Positions 27,160 to 35,133 of a stretch of DNA of 64,000 nucleotides are shown here, piece after piece. Every line of letters begins with the position of its first letter. The first letter of the stretch is position 1. This stretch comes from TMED27 sp964350695 (GTDB taxonomy: Bacteria; Pseudomonadota; Alphaproteobacteria; Micavibrionales; Micavibrionaceae): positions 56,000 to 119,999 of the forward strand of contig CAYGKM010000008.1 in NCBI GenBank assembly GCA_964350695.1, written 5' to 3'. A program made the position numbers and the translations under genes. Under the pieces are notes generated by a model. It worked only from the letters and a program-made list of their open reading frames with translations. It did not search any database and was not told where the DNA came from.

Positions 27160-28076
27160 GAATAGCCATCCTCGCCACAAATCCGGACCTATACTCCAAC
27201 AAACGCCTTATGGAGGCAGGAGAAGCCCGTGGCCATGAAATGCGCTTCATTTCGATCCGCGACTGCTATATGGACATCACCGCCCGCAAGCCGGAGATCC
27301 ATTATCGCGGCGGCGAAATCCTGAAAAAATTCGATGCCGTCATCCCCCGCATTCGCCCCGGCCTGTCTTTTTACGGCAACGCGGTTCTGCGGCAGTTCGA
27401 AATGCAAAAAGCCTATCTTCTGAACGGCCCGATCGCAATTGGCCGCGCGCAAGACAAGCTGCGCACTATGCAGCTTCTCTGCAGTGAAAACATCGATATC
27501 CCGCGCACAGGCTTTGCCAACTCCCCCCTTGATACAAAAGACATGATCAAAACGGTGGGCGGCGCGCCGATTGTCATCAAACTGCTGGAAGGCACACAAG
27601 GCAAAGGCGTGGTTCTGGCCGAAACATCTAAGGCCGCAGAATCCGTGATCAACGCGTTCAAAAGCCTGAAGGGCAACGTCCTTGTGCAGGAATTCATCAA
27701 AGAATCTGCCGGCACGGACCTGCGCTGTTTCGTGATCGGCGATAAAGTCGTCGCCTCAATGGAACGCCGCGCCAGCGAAGGCGAGTTCCGCGCCAACATC
27801 CATCTCGGCGGCACAGGCCACAAGGTGAAAATCACCCCCGCAGAGCGCAAAATCTCTGTCGCAGCCGCAAAAGTCGTGGGGCTCAAAGTCTGCGGCGTGG
27901 ATATTATCCGCTCAAACCACGGCCCTAAAGTCTTGGAGGTCAACGCATCTCCGGGCTTGGAAGGCGTAGAAGGCGCAACAGGCAAAGATATTGCAGGCCT
28001 GATGATCGAACATATCGAAAAGCAGGTCGCCTTGAAAAAAGCAAAAAAAGCGGCGCGTAATAGCGCCGCCAAATAA
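27156..28076 (+). CDS. rimK: RimK-family alpha-L-glutamate ligase
   Basis: ATP-grasp ligase of 306 residues, the size of E. coli RimK (about 300). Seen: IKLLEGTQGKGVVLAE, VQEFIKESAGTDLRCFVIGDKVVASM and the metal-binding EVNASPGLEGVEGATG. It probably adds glutamates to the C-terminus of ribosomal protein S6 or another target. Its last codons carry a GC hairpin that acts as terminator for the opposite strand. Confidence 0.92.
   Translation: MRIAILATNPDLYSNKRLMEAGEARGHEMRFISIRDCYMDITARKPEIHYRGGEILKKFDAVIPRIRPGLSFYGNAVLRQFEMQKAYLLNGPIAIGRAQDKLRTMQLLCSENIDIPRTGFANSPLDTKDMIKTVGGAPIVIKLLEGTQGKGVVLAETSKAAESVINAFKSLKGNVLVQEFIKESAGTDLRCFVIGDKVVASMERRASEGEFRANIHLGGTGHKVKITPAERKISVAAAKVVGLKVCGVDIIRSNHGPKVLEVNASPGLEGVEGATGKDIAGLMIEHIEKQVALKKAKKAARNSAAK
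28043..28070 (-). terminator. Minus-strand terminator inside the end of rimK
   Basis: On the minus strand the palindrome GGCGGCGC/GCGCCGC is followed by TTTTTTTGC. It would end transcripts of the exported-protein gene at 28094-28537 and lies within rimK coding sequence, which uses Lys AAA codons for the A-run. Confidence 0.8.
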
Positions 28077-28093
28077 TCCGTTAATTTATAGCG

Positions 28094-28537
28094 CTACTCC
28101 GTTGCAATCCCTGCATCACGGGCGGCTTGAGCTTCCGCTTCCGTCAGGGGACTATTCACAAGCTCACCAGCGGGCAAGGGCGGCACGTTTTTGTTTTGCA
28201 TCGCCAAATGCGGCTGCATATTTCTCTGCGTGACAGCAGGAGGAACAACCTTCACTTGAGGGTCAGGCAAAGCCTTAACCGTCATCTGCCCTAAAACATG
28301 GGGTTCATATTGAATCTTTTGCTTCGGCAGAGGCGCAACGCGCGTTTGCGTTTGCGCAGCCTCATCAATGACAATGGTCGGCCCTTCAACTATGCCGAGC
28401 CTATCTTCCATCGCCTCGATATTCACGCCCGTATCGGAATTGGCAATTAGCTCATCCGCCTGCACAGCTTCGGGGAAGCCGCCCGTGCAAATGGCCAAAC
28501 CGCACAATAATGCAAAAATTTTGAAATTATTTTTCAT
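28094..28537 (-). CDS. Putative exported protein (147 aa)
   Basis: Not recognised. It has a signal peptide of about 28 residues (hydrophobic FALLCGLAICTGG, probable cleavage after VQA). The mature part is low in hydrophobic residues and Pro/Gln rich, likely disordered. It follows a glycine-zipper lipoprotein gene on the same strand after 26 bp. Confidence 0.65.
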   Translation of the reverse strand: MKNNFKIFALLCGLAICTGGFPEAVQADELIANSDTGVNIEAMEDRLGIVEGPTIVIDEAAQTQTRVAPLPKQKIQYEPHVLGQMTVKALPDPQVKVVPPAVTQRNMQPHLAMQNKNVPPLPAGELVNSPLTEAEAQAARDAGIATE

Positions 28538-28563
28538 GTTATGTCTCCTTAGATATTCAACAT

Positions 28564-28797
28564 CTACTCATCATCAAGATCAATTTGGTCTTCATCCGTT
28601 AACGCGCCGGCCGCCGCACCAACCGCAGCGCCAACTGCTGCGCCCGTGAGAATGCTTCCGCTCGTTACAGCCGCTCCTGCTGCGCCAATACCAGCGCCGA
28701 TACCCGCACCGCTAAGCGCGCGATCTTGCTTGGATGACCCGCAGGCCGCTATAGATACACTTCCAAGTACCAATGTCATAATTGTAAGAATTTTCAT
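28564..28797 (-). CDS. Glycine-zipper lipoprotein (77 aa)
   Basis: The start is ATG 28797, with AAGGAG seven to eight bases upstream; the longer frame is not supported. The N-terminus MKILTIMTLVLGSVSIAAC is a lipoprotein signal with the acylated Cys at the end. The body is a Gly/Ala zipper (GAGIGAGIGAAGAAV and GAAVGAAVGAAAGAL), as in outer-membrane-associated small lipoproteins. The tail is acidic. The role is probably envelope-structural. Confidence 0.82.
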   Translation of the reverse strand: MKILTIMTLVLGSVSIAACGSSKQDRALSGAGIGAGIGAAGAAVTSGSILTGAAVGAAVGAAAGALTDEDQIDLDDE

Positions 28798-29089
28798 AGG
28801 CAATCTCCTTTTTATACCTATCAAACTCACGGCGGAAAAAAAAGTTCCTAAAACTAAAGTTTGACAGAATCTGATAACCCTGTCATAACGGCGCAACGAT
28901 TTGATAAATGCTCTCATTATGAGATTAGAGCTTACCGAAAAAAGCATTCACTTTAATAAGAATGCGGGCAATCAAACCCTCTCTTTTTCCGCAAAGTTCC
29001 ATTTACAAAAGAACAACCAATCAAGGTTCTTAGCCCGTCACAAGGTGTGACAGGGAGCGCTTTGCTGGAACACATGAAAGATAAAACAC

Positions 29090-30784
29090 ATGACCAATTT
29101 TGAAGACTTCGGTCTCTCACAAGCCCTTAACGCGTCCATAAAACGCATGGACTACACAACCCCAACCCCCATTCAAGAAAAAGCGATCCCCATCGCGCTT
29201 GAAGGCCGCGACATCCTCGGTTCCGCACAAACAGGAACAGGTAAAACCGCAGCATTCAGTATCCCGATGGTCGAAGCTCTTTTGCGCAATCCAAACGCAA
29301 CGGCGCTGATTTTGACACCAACACGCGAGCTTGCAAAGCAAGTCCTCACCGTTGTGCATCAGCTTCTGGGCCGCGAAAGCAACATCAACACTGCCTTTAT
29401 TATCGGCGGCGAGCATATGGGCAAGCAATTCACGCAACTTCGCGCAAATCCGCGCATCATCGTGGGAACGCCCGGCCGTATCAATGACCACCTCGAGCGC
29501 CGCTCTTTGGATCTTTCCAAAGCCAGCTTCCTCGTTCTGGATGAAACAGACCGCATGCTGGACATGGGTTTTGGTGTGCAGCTGGACAGAATTGTTGAAT
29601 ACCTCCCGAAAGAGCGTCAAACATTGATGTTTTCTGCAACATTGCCACAAGGCATCGTAAAGCTTTCAAGCAAGTATTTGAACAACCCGGAGCGCGTATC
29701 TGTTGGCGAAACCAATGTTGTCGCAATAAACATTAAACAAGAAGCCCTGCGCGTTGAACAACCTGAAAAATATGACGCGCTCATATCGCAACTCCATGAG
29801 CGCACAGGCTCGGTTATCGTATTTGTGAAAACAAAATACAACGCCGACAGAATGGCGACAAAACTTCGCAAGGATGGCTTCACCGCTGATGGTCTTCACG
29901 GTGATTTGCGCCAGAATAAACGCGACAAAGTGATGAGCAATTTCCGCCAACAAAACTTCCGCATTCTTGTGGCAACAGACATCGCCGCACGCGGCCTTGA
30001 TGTGCCGCATATCGAGCATGTGATTAACTATGACCTTCCACAAGTTGCAGAAGATTATATTCACCGCATGGGCCGAACAGCCCGCGCCGGCGCCGAAGGC
30101 TCAGCGATAAGCTTCGTGGCCTCACAAGATGCCCGTAAATGGCACGCAATTGAGCGTTTGCTCAATCCCGATATGGCCGCAAATGACATGCCGGAGCGCG
30201 AAGGCAGAAATAAATCACGCCGCAAACCTTACAGAGGACGCCCGGAAAAAGGTGAAAAACCGTCTTTCGCGCGTAAGCCGCGCCCCGAAGGTCGTTCAGA
30301 TAACCGTCCGAATAACCGTTCAGACCGTCCTGAAAAACGTGATGATGCTCGCGGCGACAAGCCATCATTCGCAGCGCGCCCGAACAAGCGCAATGACAGC
30401 CGTGGCGACAAACCCGCATATTCTGGTAAGCCTCACGCACAGAGTGACAGCCGTTCTGATAACCGTGGTAACAAACGTCCAGACACACGCAGCGATAACC
30501 GCCCCGATAATCGCGGCAACAAACGCCCTGATACACGTGAAGACAATCGCCCTGATAACCGCGGCAATACACGCCCCGATAATCGCGGAGAAAAACGTAC
30601 ATACGCAGAGCGCCCGAACAAACCGGAAGGCGCATCACATGATGGTGGAAATAAATTTGTGACAAACCGCACAAAAAAGAAGAGCCATACAGGCCCGAAA
30701 AAACATGGCGGTTTTAAATCAGATGGCTCTGCACCGATGAAAAGACGCTCAAACAGCAATCCTAATCATAAGAAAAGTGCTTAA
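29090..30784 (+). CDS. DEAD-box RNA helicase, RhlE-like, with long basic disordered tail
   Basis: ATP-dependent RNA remodelling enzyme. Q motif TPTPIQEKAIP, Walker A SAQTGTGKTA, PTRELAKQ, VLDETDRMLDMG (the usual DEAD reads DETD), SATL, and HRMGRTARAG are all visible in residues 1-370. From about residue 385 to 564 the protein is an Arg/Asn/Asp/Lys-rich tail with degenerate repeats around NRPDNRGNKRPDTR. Such tails bind RNA and drive condensates. The 5' leader is about 290 nt and has a GTCACA/TGTGAC hairpin at 29037-29051. Confidence 0.93.
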   Translation: MTNFEDFGLSQALNASIKRMDYTTPTPIQEKAIPIALEGRDILGSAQTGTGKTAAFSIPMVEALLRNPNATALILTPTRELAKQVLTVVHQLLGRESNINTAFIIGGEHMGKQFTQLRANPRIIVGTPGRINDHLERRSLDLSKASFLVLDETDRMLDMGFGVQLDRIVEYLPKERQTLMFSATLPQGIVKLSSKYLNNPERVSVGETNVVAINIKQEALRVEQPEKYDALISQLHERTGSVIVFVKTKYNADRMATKLRKDGFTADGLHGDLRQNKRDKVMSNFRQQNFRILVATDIAARGLDVPHIEHVINYDLPQVAEDYIHRMGRTARAGAEGSAISFVASQDARKWHAIERLLNPDMAANDMPEREGRNKSRRKPYRGRPEKGEKPSFARKPRPEGRSDNRPNNRSDRPEKRDDARGDKPSFAARPNKRNDSRGDKPAYSGKPHAQSDSRSDNRGNKRPDTRSDNRPDNRGNKRPDTREDNRPDNRGNTRPDNRGEKRTYAERPNKPEGASHDGGNKFVTNRTKKKSHTGPKKHGGFKSDGSAPMKRRSNSNPNHKKSA

Positions 30785-32367
30785 CTAAACACGCCCGATG
30801 TCTGGCCGCTAGCAAAGATTTTCAGCACAGTTTGCTGACTTTCAGCGGCCAGAGATATGGCCTGCGCCCCAAGGTTCTGACGGATCTCCAGCGCAAGCAA
30901 ATTCGCCCCCTCTTGGCTCAAATCTGCCAACGTCAAATCATCTGCTGCCGCTTGGTGCGTTTCAATCGTTCTGGCCGCGAGTTCCCTGCGGCCATTAATA
31001 ATCTGCAAATCCGCCGATAATGTACTGCCGTATAACTGAACCTCTTTTATCGCGTCATCAACGCTTTGAATAATCGTTTTAATCGCCCCAACGCCAAGGA
31101 AATCATTCTTCTTGATCTCAAGCCCGTCATGGGTGAAGTCCACACCATTGGTCGTTAATGTGCTACTGCGGTCATCATTCAGGACGGTCAGAAGGTTATC
31201 ACCCCCCAAAAGATTGACCCCCGCATAGCTGGCATCGAGCGTGATACGGTTTATCTCGTTCATAATTTTATCGAATTCAAAATTGTGATATTCAAGCCCC
31301 CCAACATCATTCAAAGACGTCGCATGCGCCAAAAGCTCAGGCTGCGTGAGCGCCGTATTATAAAGTGCCACATCGGAAATCTGGCCGTTGAAATAAAACC
31401 CGTTGCCGTTAAAAGGCCCGTCATGGAACCACAAACCATCAGCCGTTGCACCAATCGCAACATTCCCTGTATGCGATGGGAAAACCTGGTTCGCAACCGA
31501 ACCCGTTCCGATTTGAACGCCGTCTAAATACCCTGTAAAACTGTTCGAAGGTTGATCAAAAACAAAGGCCACATGATATGTTTGTCCTGCAACAATCGGC
31601 GCATTAATGCCCAAAGGCCCCCACGCGCCCTGATCCACACCCTCAACATAAACACGACCACTATCGATATAAATAGCCAGCGAGTTTACGGTTGCACCTT
31701 CTTCATATAAAACTTGCCGCCCTGCGACAGTGGTTGCATTGAAAACAAGCTCAACCGTTCTTTGAGGACGTGCACCCACGTTGATCAGGCCGCTATCGGG
31801 GATATCAACCCTTTGATTAACACCGTTAAAATTCGGTGTCGTGCCGCCGCCATTCGGATAAAGCGCAGGCTGCCCTAAAGTCGGCCCCCCAACATAACTT
31901 CCGTTCGGCGCGCCCCCCGCACTGCTGACGGCTGTACCGCCCGCCGCCTCGTCCAAACGCCAATACGCCGAAGGGGCTTGCGCCAGAATTTGGGTTTGTA
32001 AATCAGGGCCGTTAACAGGAGAACCCGTGGTGTAGATATTCGGATCGGGAAGCCCCGCCGCAGACAAAATAAGGCTCGTATTCGCAACTGCTTTTGCCGC
32101 ATCCATTAGCCGCTCAAGCGCCTCAATCCCGCTTGCCGCCTCTTGGATCGTTAAAACGCTCTGCTGAAGCTCCGTTTTCACACGCACGAAATCAGACGCC
32201 CGCTTGTTGAGCGACTCGGCTGCAAAAAAGTTCTGCGGTTGATCTAGGGCGCTGTTGACGCGCTTACCCGTTGCCAGACGTAAAGACACGTCGGCAAGGC
32301 TACGGCCCGTGTTTCTGGCCGATAATAAGCTACCTCGTAAAGCTGCACCTAAAGAAATGCTATCCAC
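30781..32367 (-). CDS. Flagellin with an inserted LamG/concanavalin-like domain
   Basis: The N-terminal flagellin D0/D1 helices (SLGAALRGSLLSARNTGRSL, SLRLATGKRVNSALDQP) and the matching C-terminal helices (TLADLSQEGANLLALEIRQN, ISLAAESQQTVLKIF) are intact, so it should polymerise. Between about residues 118 and 355 is a jelly-roll segment of LamG_3 type, with AYWRLDE, VDIPDSG, FDQPSNSFTGYLDGVQIG and FNGQISDVALYNTALT. It would be displayed on the filament surface and could bind glycans. The start codon is GTG 32367 with GGAGG upstream, below a consensus sigma-54 promoter. No other flagellar gene is in the window. Confidence 0.88.
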   Translation of the reverse strand: MDSISLGAALRGSLLSARNTGRSLADVSLRLATGKRVNSALDQPQNFFAAESLNKRASDFVRVKTELQQSVLTIQEAASGIEALERLMDAAKAVANTSLILSAAGLPDPNIYTTGSPVNGPDLQTQILAQAPSAYWRLDEAAGGTAVSSAGGAPNGSYVGGPTLGQPALYPNGGGTTPNFNGVNQRVDIPDSGLINVGARPQRTVELVFNATTVAGRQVLYEEGATVNSLAIYIDSGRVYVEGVDQGAWGPLGINAPIVAGQTYHVAFVFDQPSNSFTGYLDGVQIGTGSVANQVFPSHTGNVAIGATADGLWFHDGPFNGNGFYFNGQISDVALYNTALTQPELLAHATSLNDVGGLEYHNFEFDKIMNEINRITLDASYAGVNLLGGDNLLTVLNDDRSSTLTTNGVDFTHDGLEIKKNDFLGVGAIKTIIQSVDDAIKEVQLYGSTLSADLQIINGRRELAARTIETHQAAADDLTLADLSQEGANLLALEIRQNLGAQAISLAAESQQTVLKIFASGQTSGVFS

Positions 32368-32391
32368 GCTTTTTCCTCCAAGGGAACAAAA

Positions 32392-32407
32392 TGCAATTTT
32401 CGTGCCA
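32392..32407 (-). promoter_or_regulatory. Sigma-54 (RpoN) promoter of the flagellin gene
   Basis: On the minus strand the sequence TGGCACGAAAATTGCA matches the -24/-12 consensus exactly, with correct GG-to-GC spacing. It is about 25 bp above the GTG start. The -24 half is also one arm of an inverted repeat CGTGCC/GGCACG (32401-32418), a possible regulator site. Confidence 0.85.
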
Positions 32408-32557
32408 AAAGAGGCACGCTAATCAAAGCCAATAAAAATCAATTAAAACAAGTATATCACTAATTTTTTAAGGCACCCTGAATATATTCTGTATATAGGC
32501 CTTTTTTATGAACAAAATCTTACTGCTTTCCCGATAAAAAACAGCGCTTTAGTCCAT

Positions 32558-32591
32558 AAAAAACCTCTCGCTCCTAGGGGGAAGCAAGAGG
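32558..32591 (-). terminator. Terminator of the VOC-family gene
   Basis: On the minus strand the arms CCTCTTGCTT and AGCGAGAGG (imperfect) are followed by TTTTTT. Confidence 0.8.
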
Positions 32592-32620
32592 CCAGTTGAG
32601 TGGGGGCTCAAATTCTTAAT

Positions 32621-33058
32621 TTATACGGCGTCGCTGATATAGCTCCGCTCTAATGTTCCATCCGCCTTTACAAAAGCAGGGATAGGGATGTTTTTGGTTA
32701 CATCAATCAAAATTCCATTCGGGTCTTCGACCATGAAATGCATGCGACCACAAACCGCCTCCGCAGGCTCACCAAGCATTTCCAGTCCTTCCCAGTATAA
32801 TTCCTCATAGGCTTTATCAACATCATTAACCGGCATTGATAAAATCATACCTTGCGCACGCTTCCTGTAGGCTTCAGGGATTTGCTCATGGTTCTTATCG
32901 ATAATCGAAAGATGCATATCTTTATAGCCTTCGCGCTTTAAAATCGCGAAACCCTTCACTTCCAACACAGAGACATAGTTGAAATGGTCTTCGTAAAAAT
33001 TCACTGTTTGCGCAAAATTCTCTGCACAAATTATCGGGTAAGAGAATTGTGAAAACAT
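32621..33058 (-). CDS. VOC/glyoxalase-superfamily protein
   Basis: A 145-residue protein with the paired beta-alpha-beta-beta-beta layout of vicinal oxygen chelate proteins: NFAQTVNFYEDHFNY in the first half and MHFMVEDPNGILIDVTKN in the second. The second-half signature is typical of glyoxalase/bleomycin-resistance folds. The substrate is unknown. It is divergent from a TetR gene across two palindromes, so it is probably the regulated target, for example in detoxification. Confidence 0.85.
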   Translation of the reverse strand: MFSQFSYPIICAENFAQTVNFYEDHFNYVSVLEVKGFAILKREGYKDMHLSIIDKNHEQIPEAYRKRAQGMILSMPVNDVDKAYEELYWEGLEMLGEPAEAVCGRMHFMVEDPNGILIDVTKNIPIPAFVKADGTLERSYISDAV

Positions 33059-33192
33059 AGCTTCACTCCTTTCATCTTATTACGGGCTCATATCTTTGTT
33101 CGATATTTAAATCCTTTTGGACCATTTTTTGGTCTTAGCCCTATTTTCTTACACACTCTGAACTACTGTCGTTTGCATTTTTTGCTTTTTAC

Positions 33193-33238
33193 TGACATAC
33201 TGTCAATAACAATGTACGAATTTACTGACATCATGTCA
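33193..33238. promoter_or_regulatory. Two palindromic operators between VOC and tetR genes
   Basis: TGACATACTGTCA (33193-33205) and TGACATCATGTCA (33226-33238) share the TGACA-N3-TGTCA pattern and lie 33 bp apart centre to centre, about three helical turns. Location between divergent tetR and VOC genes points to TetR binding and autorepression. Confidence 0.75.
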
Positions 33239-33285
33239 ATAAAAACCCCATATTTTTTACAAATCATTGATATAGAACGATAAAA

Positions 33286-33900
33286 ATGAGCAAACGCCAC
33301 GGTTCAAACAAAGAAAATTTGGAAGAAACCCGCCAAAATTTCATCGAAATCGCTCAAAAGGAGTTCACCGATTCTGGGTATGCTTTGGCATCCACCAGCC
33401 GCATCGTAGAGCTCTCCGGGATGGCGCGCGGGTCACTCTATTATCATTTCGGCGATAAAAACGGACTTTTCAAGGCCGTCTACGAAGAAATGATGTTTGA
33501 TGCTCTCAAAAAAATATCAAAAAACATGGATAAACAAGAAAACGCCTGGGATGCCCTTATCGTCGGATCACAAAGTTTTCTGGATTTATGCATGGAAAAA
33601 CCGTTTCGAAAAATTATTTTGATCGAATCGCAAGCGGCCATGACCTTTGAAGAGCGCCTGATTATCCAGAAAAAGACGCTGCTGGGAAAATTAAGCACCC
33701 TGCTACCGGAATTGCTCGAAAAGAACTACTTCCCCGGCCATAATATGAACACGGTTTCAACATTCATTTTCGGAATTCTGGGCGAGATCGGCCGGACTCT
33801 TGAATTTAGCGACAATGTGGAAACAGAGCGCGCACATTTCGGCAAAGCGTTTGATGCCAGCATGCAAGCCTTCGCCGCGCAGGCCAATACCGCGCTTTAG
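33286..33900 (+). CDS. TetR-family transcriptional regulator
   Basis: The HTH is near residues 28-60 (ASTSRIVELSGMARGSLYYHF), the standard TetR recognition helix region, followed by a helical ligand domain of about 140 residues. At 204 residues it has normal size. It probably represses itself and the divergent VOC gene from the two TGACA palindromes. It overlaps the convergent next gene by 4 bp. Confidence 0.93.
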   Translation: MSKRHGSNKENLEETRQNFIEIAQKEFTDSGYALASTSRIVELSGMARGSLYYHFGDKNGLFKAVYEEMMFDALKKISKNMDKQENAWDALIVGSQSFLDLCMEKPFRKIILIESQAAMTFEERLIIQKKTLLGKLSTLLPELLEKNYFPGHNMNTVSTFIFGILGEIGRTLEFSDNVETERAHFGKAFDASMQAFAAQANTAL

Positions 33901-34577
33901 GGCTGCTCTGTCGTCGCCGCTTTCAAATCCTTTGTAAGCTCAAAGGCGGCCGCCTGCGTCTCCACATCAGAAAACAATATCCGCCCCGTCTCAAGATCAA
34001 CGCTCATCTCGTCTTTATGTTCGTTATAAAAGCTTAATAGCGCGCGAATACCGGAAATCACCGACTGCTCGGAATCAAAAAACCGGATGTAGGTCTCAAG
34101 CTGCTCGTCCTGAATGCTCTGCCAGCTCTGCGCTGCCGCTGCTTTTTTCCCGTCAGGCAATTGCTCAATCAAAGCCTTCATCTTCACATTCGCAGTATCA
34201 AACAAACCGATAATGCTCTCCATCTGAAGCTGAAGCGCCAAAGAGGTGCTTTCGCCCAGATTATAGTTTTCCTGGATATATTCGGTGCTGCGCAGGTTTT
34301 CAGGACGGATGAGCCCATGCAAAACCTTGCGGCGTTTTTTATATTCATCGGCCTGCGCTGCCAAATCCGCCAAAAATCCGTTCAACGCATCTTCAAACCC
34401 TTGCGCCAAAGCCTCTGCCTGCGCTTGCTTCGCCGCCTCTTCTGCTTCTATCCGTGCCTGCCCCGCCGCCGCTTTCGCCAATTGCGCCTCATGGTTTTGA
34501 TATAAAACATATCCGCCGCCCGCAAGAACCGCCAAAAGCGCCAAAAACAAAACAATATTCCAAGATTTAATGCTCAA
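33897..34577 (-). CDS. Membrane-anchored coiled-coil hypothetical protein (226 aa)
   Basis: Not recognised. One N-terminal membrane helix (about residues 7-25) is followed by an Ala/Glu/Gln coiled coil (AEEAAKQAQAEALAQG) and a helical periplasmic body. It overlaps the upstream nucleosidase-like gene by 4 bp, so the two are co-translated, but the link in function is unclear. Confidence 0.65.
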   Translation of the reverse strand: MSIKSWNIVLFLALLAVLAGGGYVLYQNHEAQLAKAAAGQARIEAEEAAKQAQAEALAQGFEDALNGFLADLAAQADEYKKRRKVLHGLIRPENLRSTEYIQENYNLGESTSLALQLQMESIIGLFDTANVKMKALIEQLPDGKKAAAAQSWQSIQDEQLETYIRFFDSEQSVISGIRALLSFYNEHKDEMSVDLETGRILFSDVETQAAAFELTKDLKAATTEQP

Positions 34578-35128
34578 TATCCGGCTCCCTTTAATGCGGC
34601 TTCCAAAGCTTTCGCGGCTTTACCCAATGTTTCATTCCAATCTTCATGCGCGGAATCATCCGCCCCGTCAGATACATATTTCAAACATAAGAACGGTATA
34701 TCTTCTCGGGCGCAAATCAAGGCCAAAGCATACGCCTCCATATCAACGCAATCAAATTGCGCGCTTTCCTCGTTTGTCGCAAAACTGTCGCCTGTCCCGC
34801 AAACGCCTTTATGCAGGCCCTTAACATCTCGCCCATATTCCAAAATCGTCGGATCATTCGAAAACGGCGTTTGAAACGGATCAAACCCCAGCGCAGTTAC
34901 ATCCATATCCCGCTGCACAAACGCAATGGGGTTAAGCACAACGCCTTTGGCGTGTTTGCGGCTGCCTACCGTTCCCAAATTAATCACCAATTCCGGGCGC
35001 ATTTTTTCTATGCGCTTGGTTAAGGCATGCGCAGCGTTCACCTTGCCGATACCGCTATGCAAAACATCATAGCCGTCAAAAACATTCTGGCGCTCTTGCT
35101 CCATGGCAAAAACAAGCAAAGGGGGCAT
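34574..35128 (-). CDS. Short MTA/SAH nucleosidase-family protein
   Basis: Phosphorylase-like fold: VFAMEQERQNVF, HSGIGKVNAAHALTKRI, VINLGTVGSRK, FDCVDMEAYALALICA and LKYVSDGADD. These correspond to the purine and ribose pockets of MTA/SAH nucleosidases, with the catalytic Asp in VSDGAD. At 184 residues it is some 45 shorter than MtnN, mainly in the centre, so substrate specificity is uncertain. It is preceded by an MFS gene 5 bp upstream on the same strand. Confidence 0.82.
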   Translation of the reverse strand: MPPLLVFAMEQERQNVFDGYDVLHSGIGKVNAAHALTKRIEKMRPELVINLGTVGSRKHAKGVVLNPIAFVQRDMDVTALGFDPFQTPFSNDPTILEYGRDVKGLHKGVCGTGDSFATNEESAQFDCVDMEAYALALICAREDIPFLCLKYVSDGADDSAHEDWNETLGKAAKALEAALKGAGY

Positions 35129-35133
35129 CAGGT

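Noticed and set aside
30300..30620. CRISPR-like short repeats at the end of the DEAD-box gene
   Set aside because: These are degenerate codon-level repeats of Asn/Arg/Asp/Lys in an in-frame disordered tail with no unique spacers.
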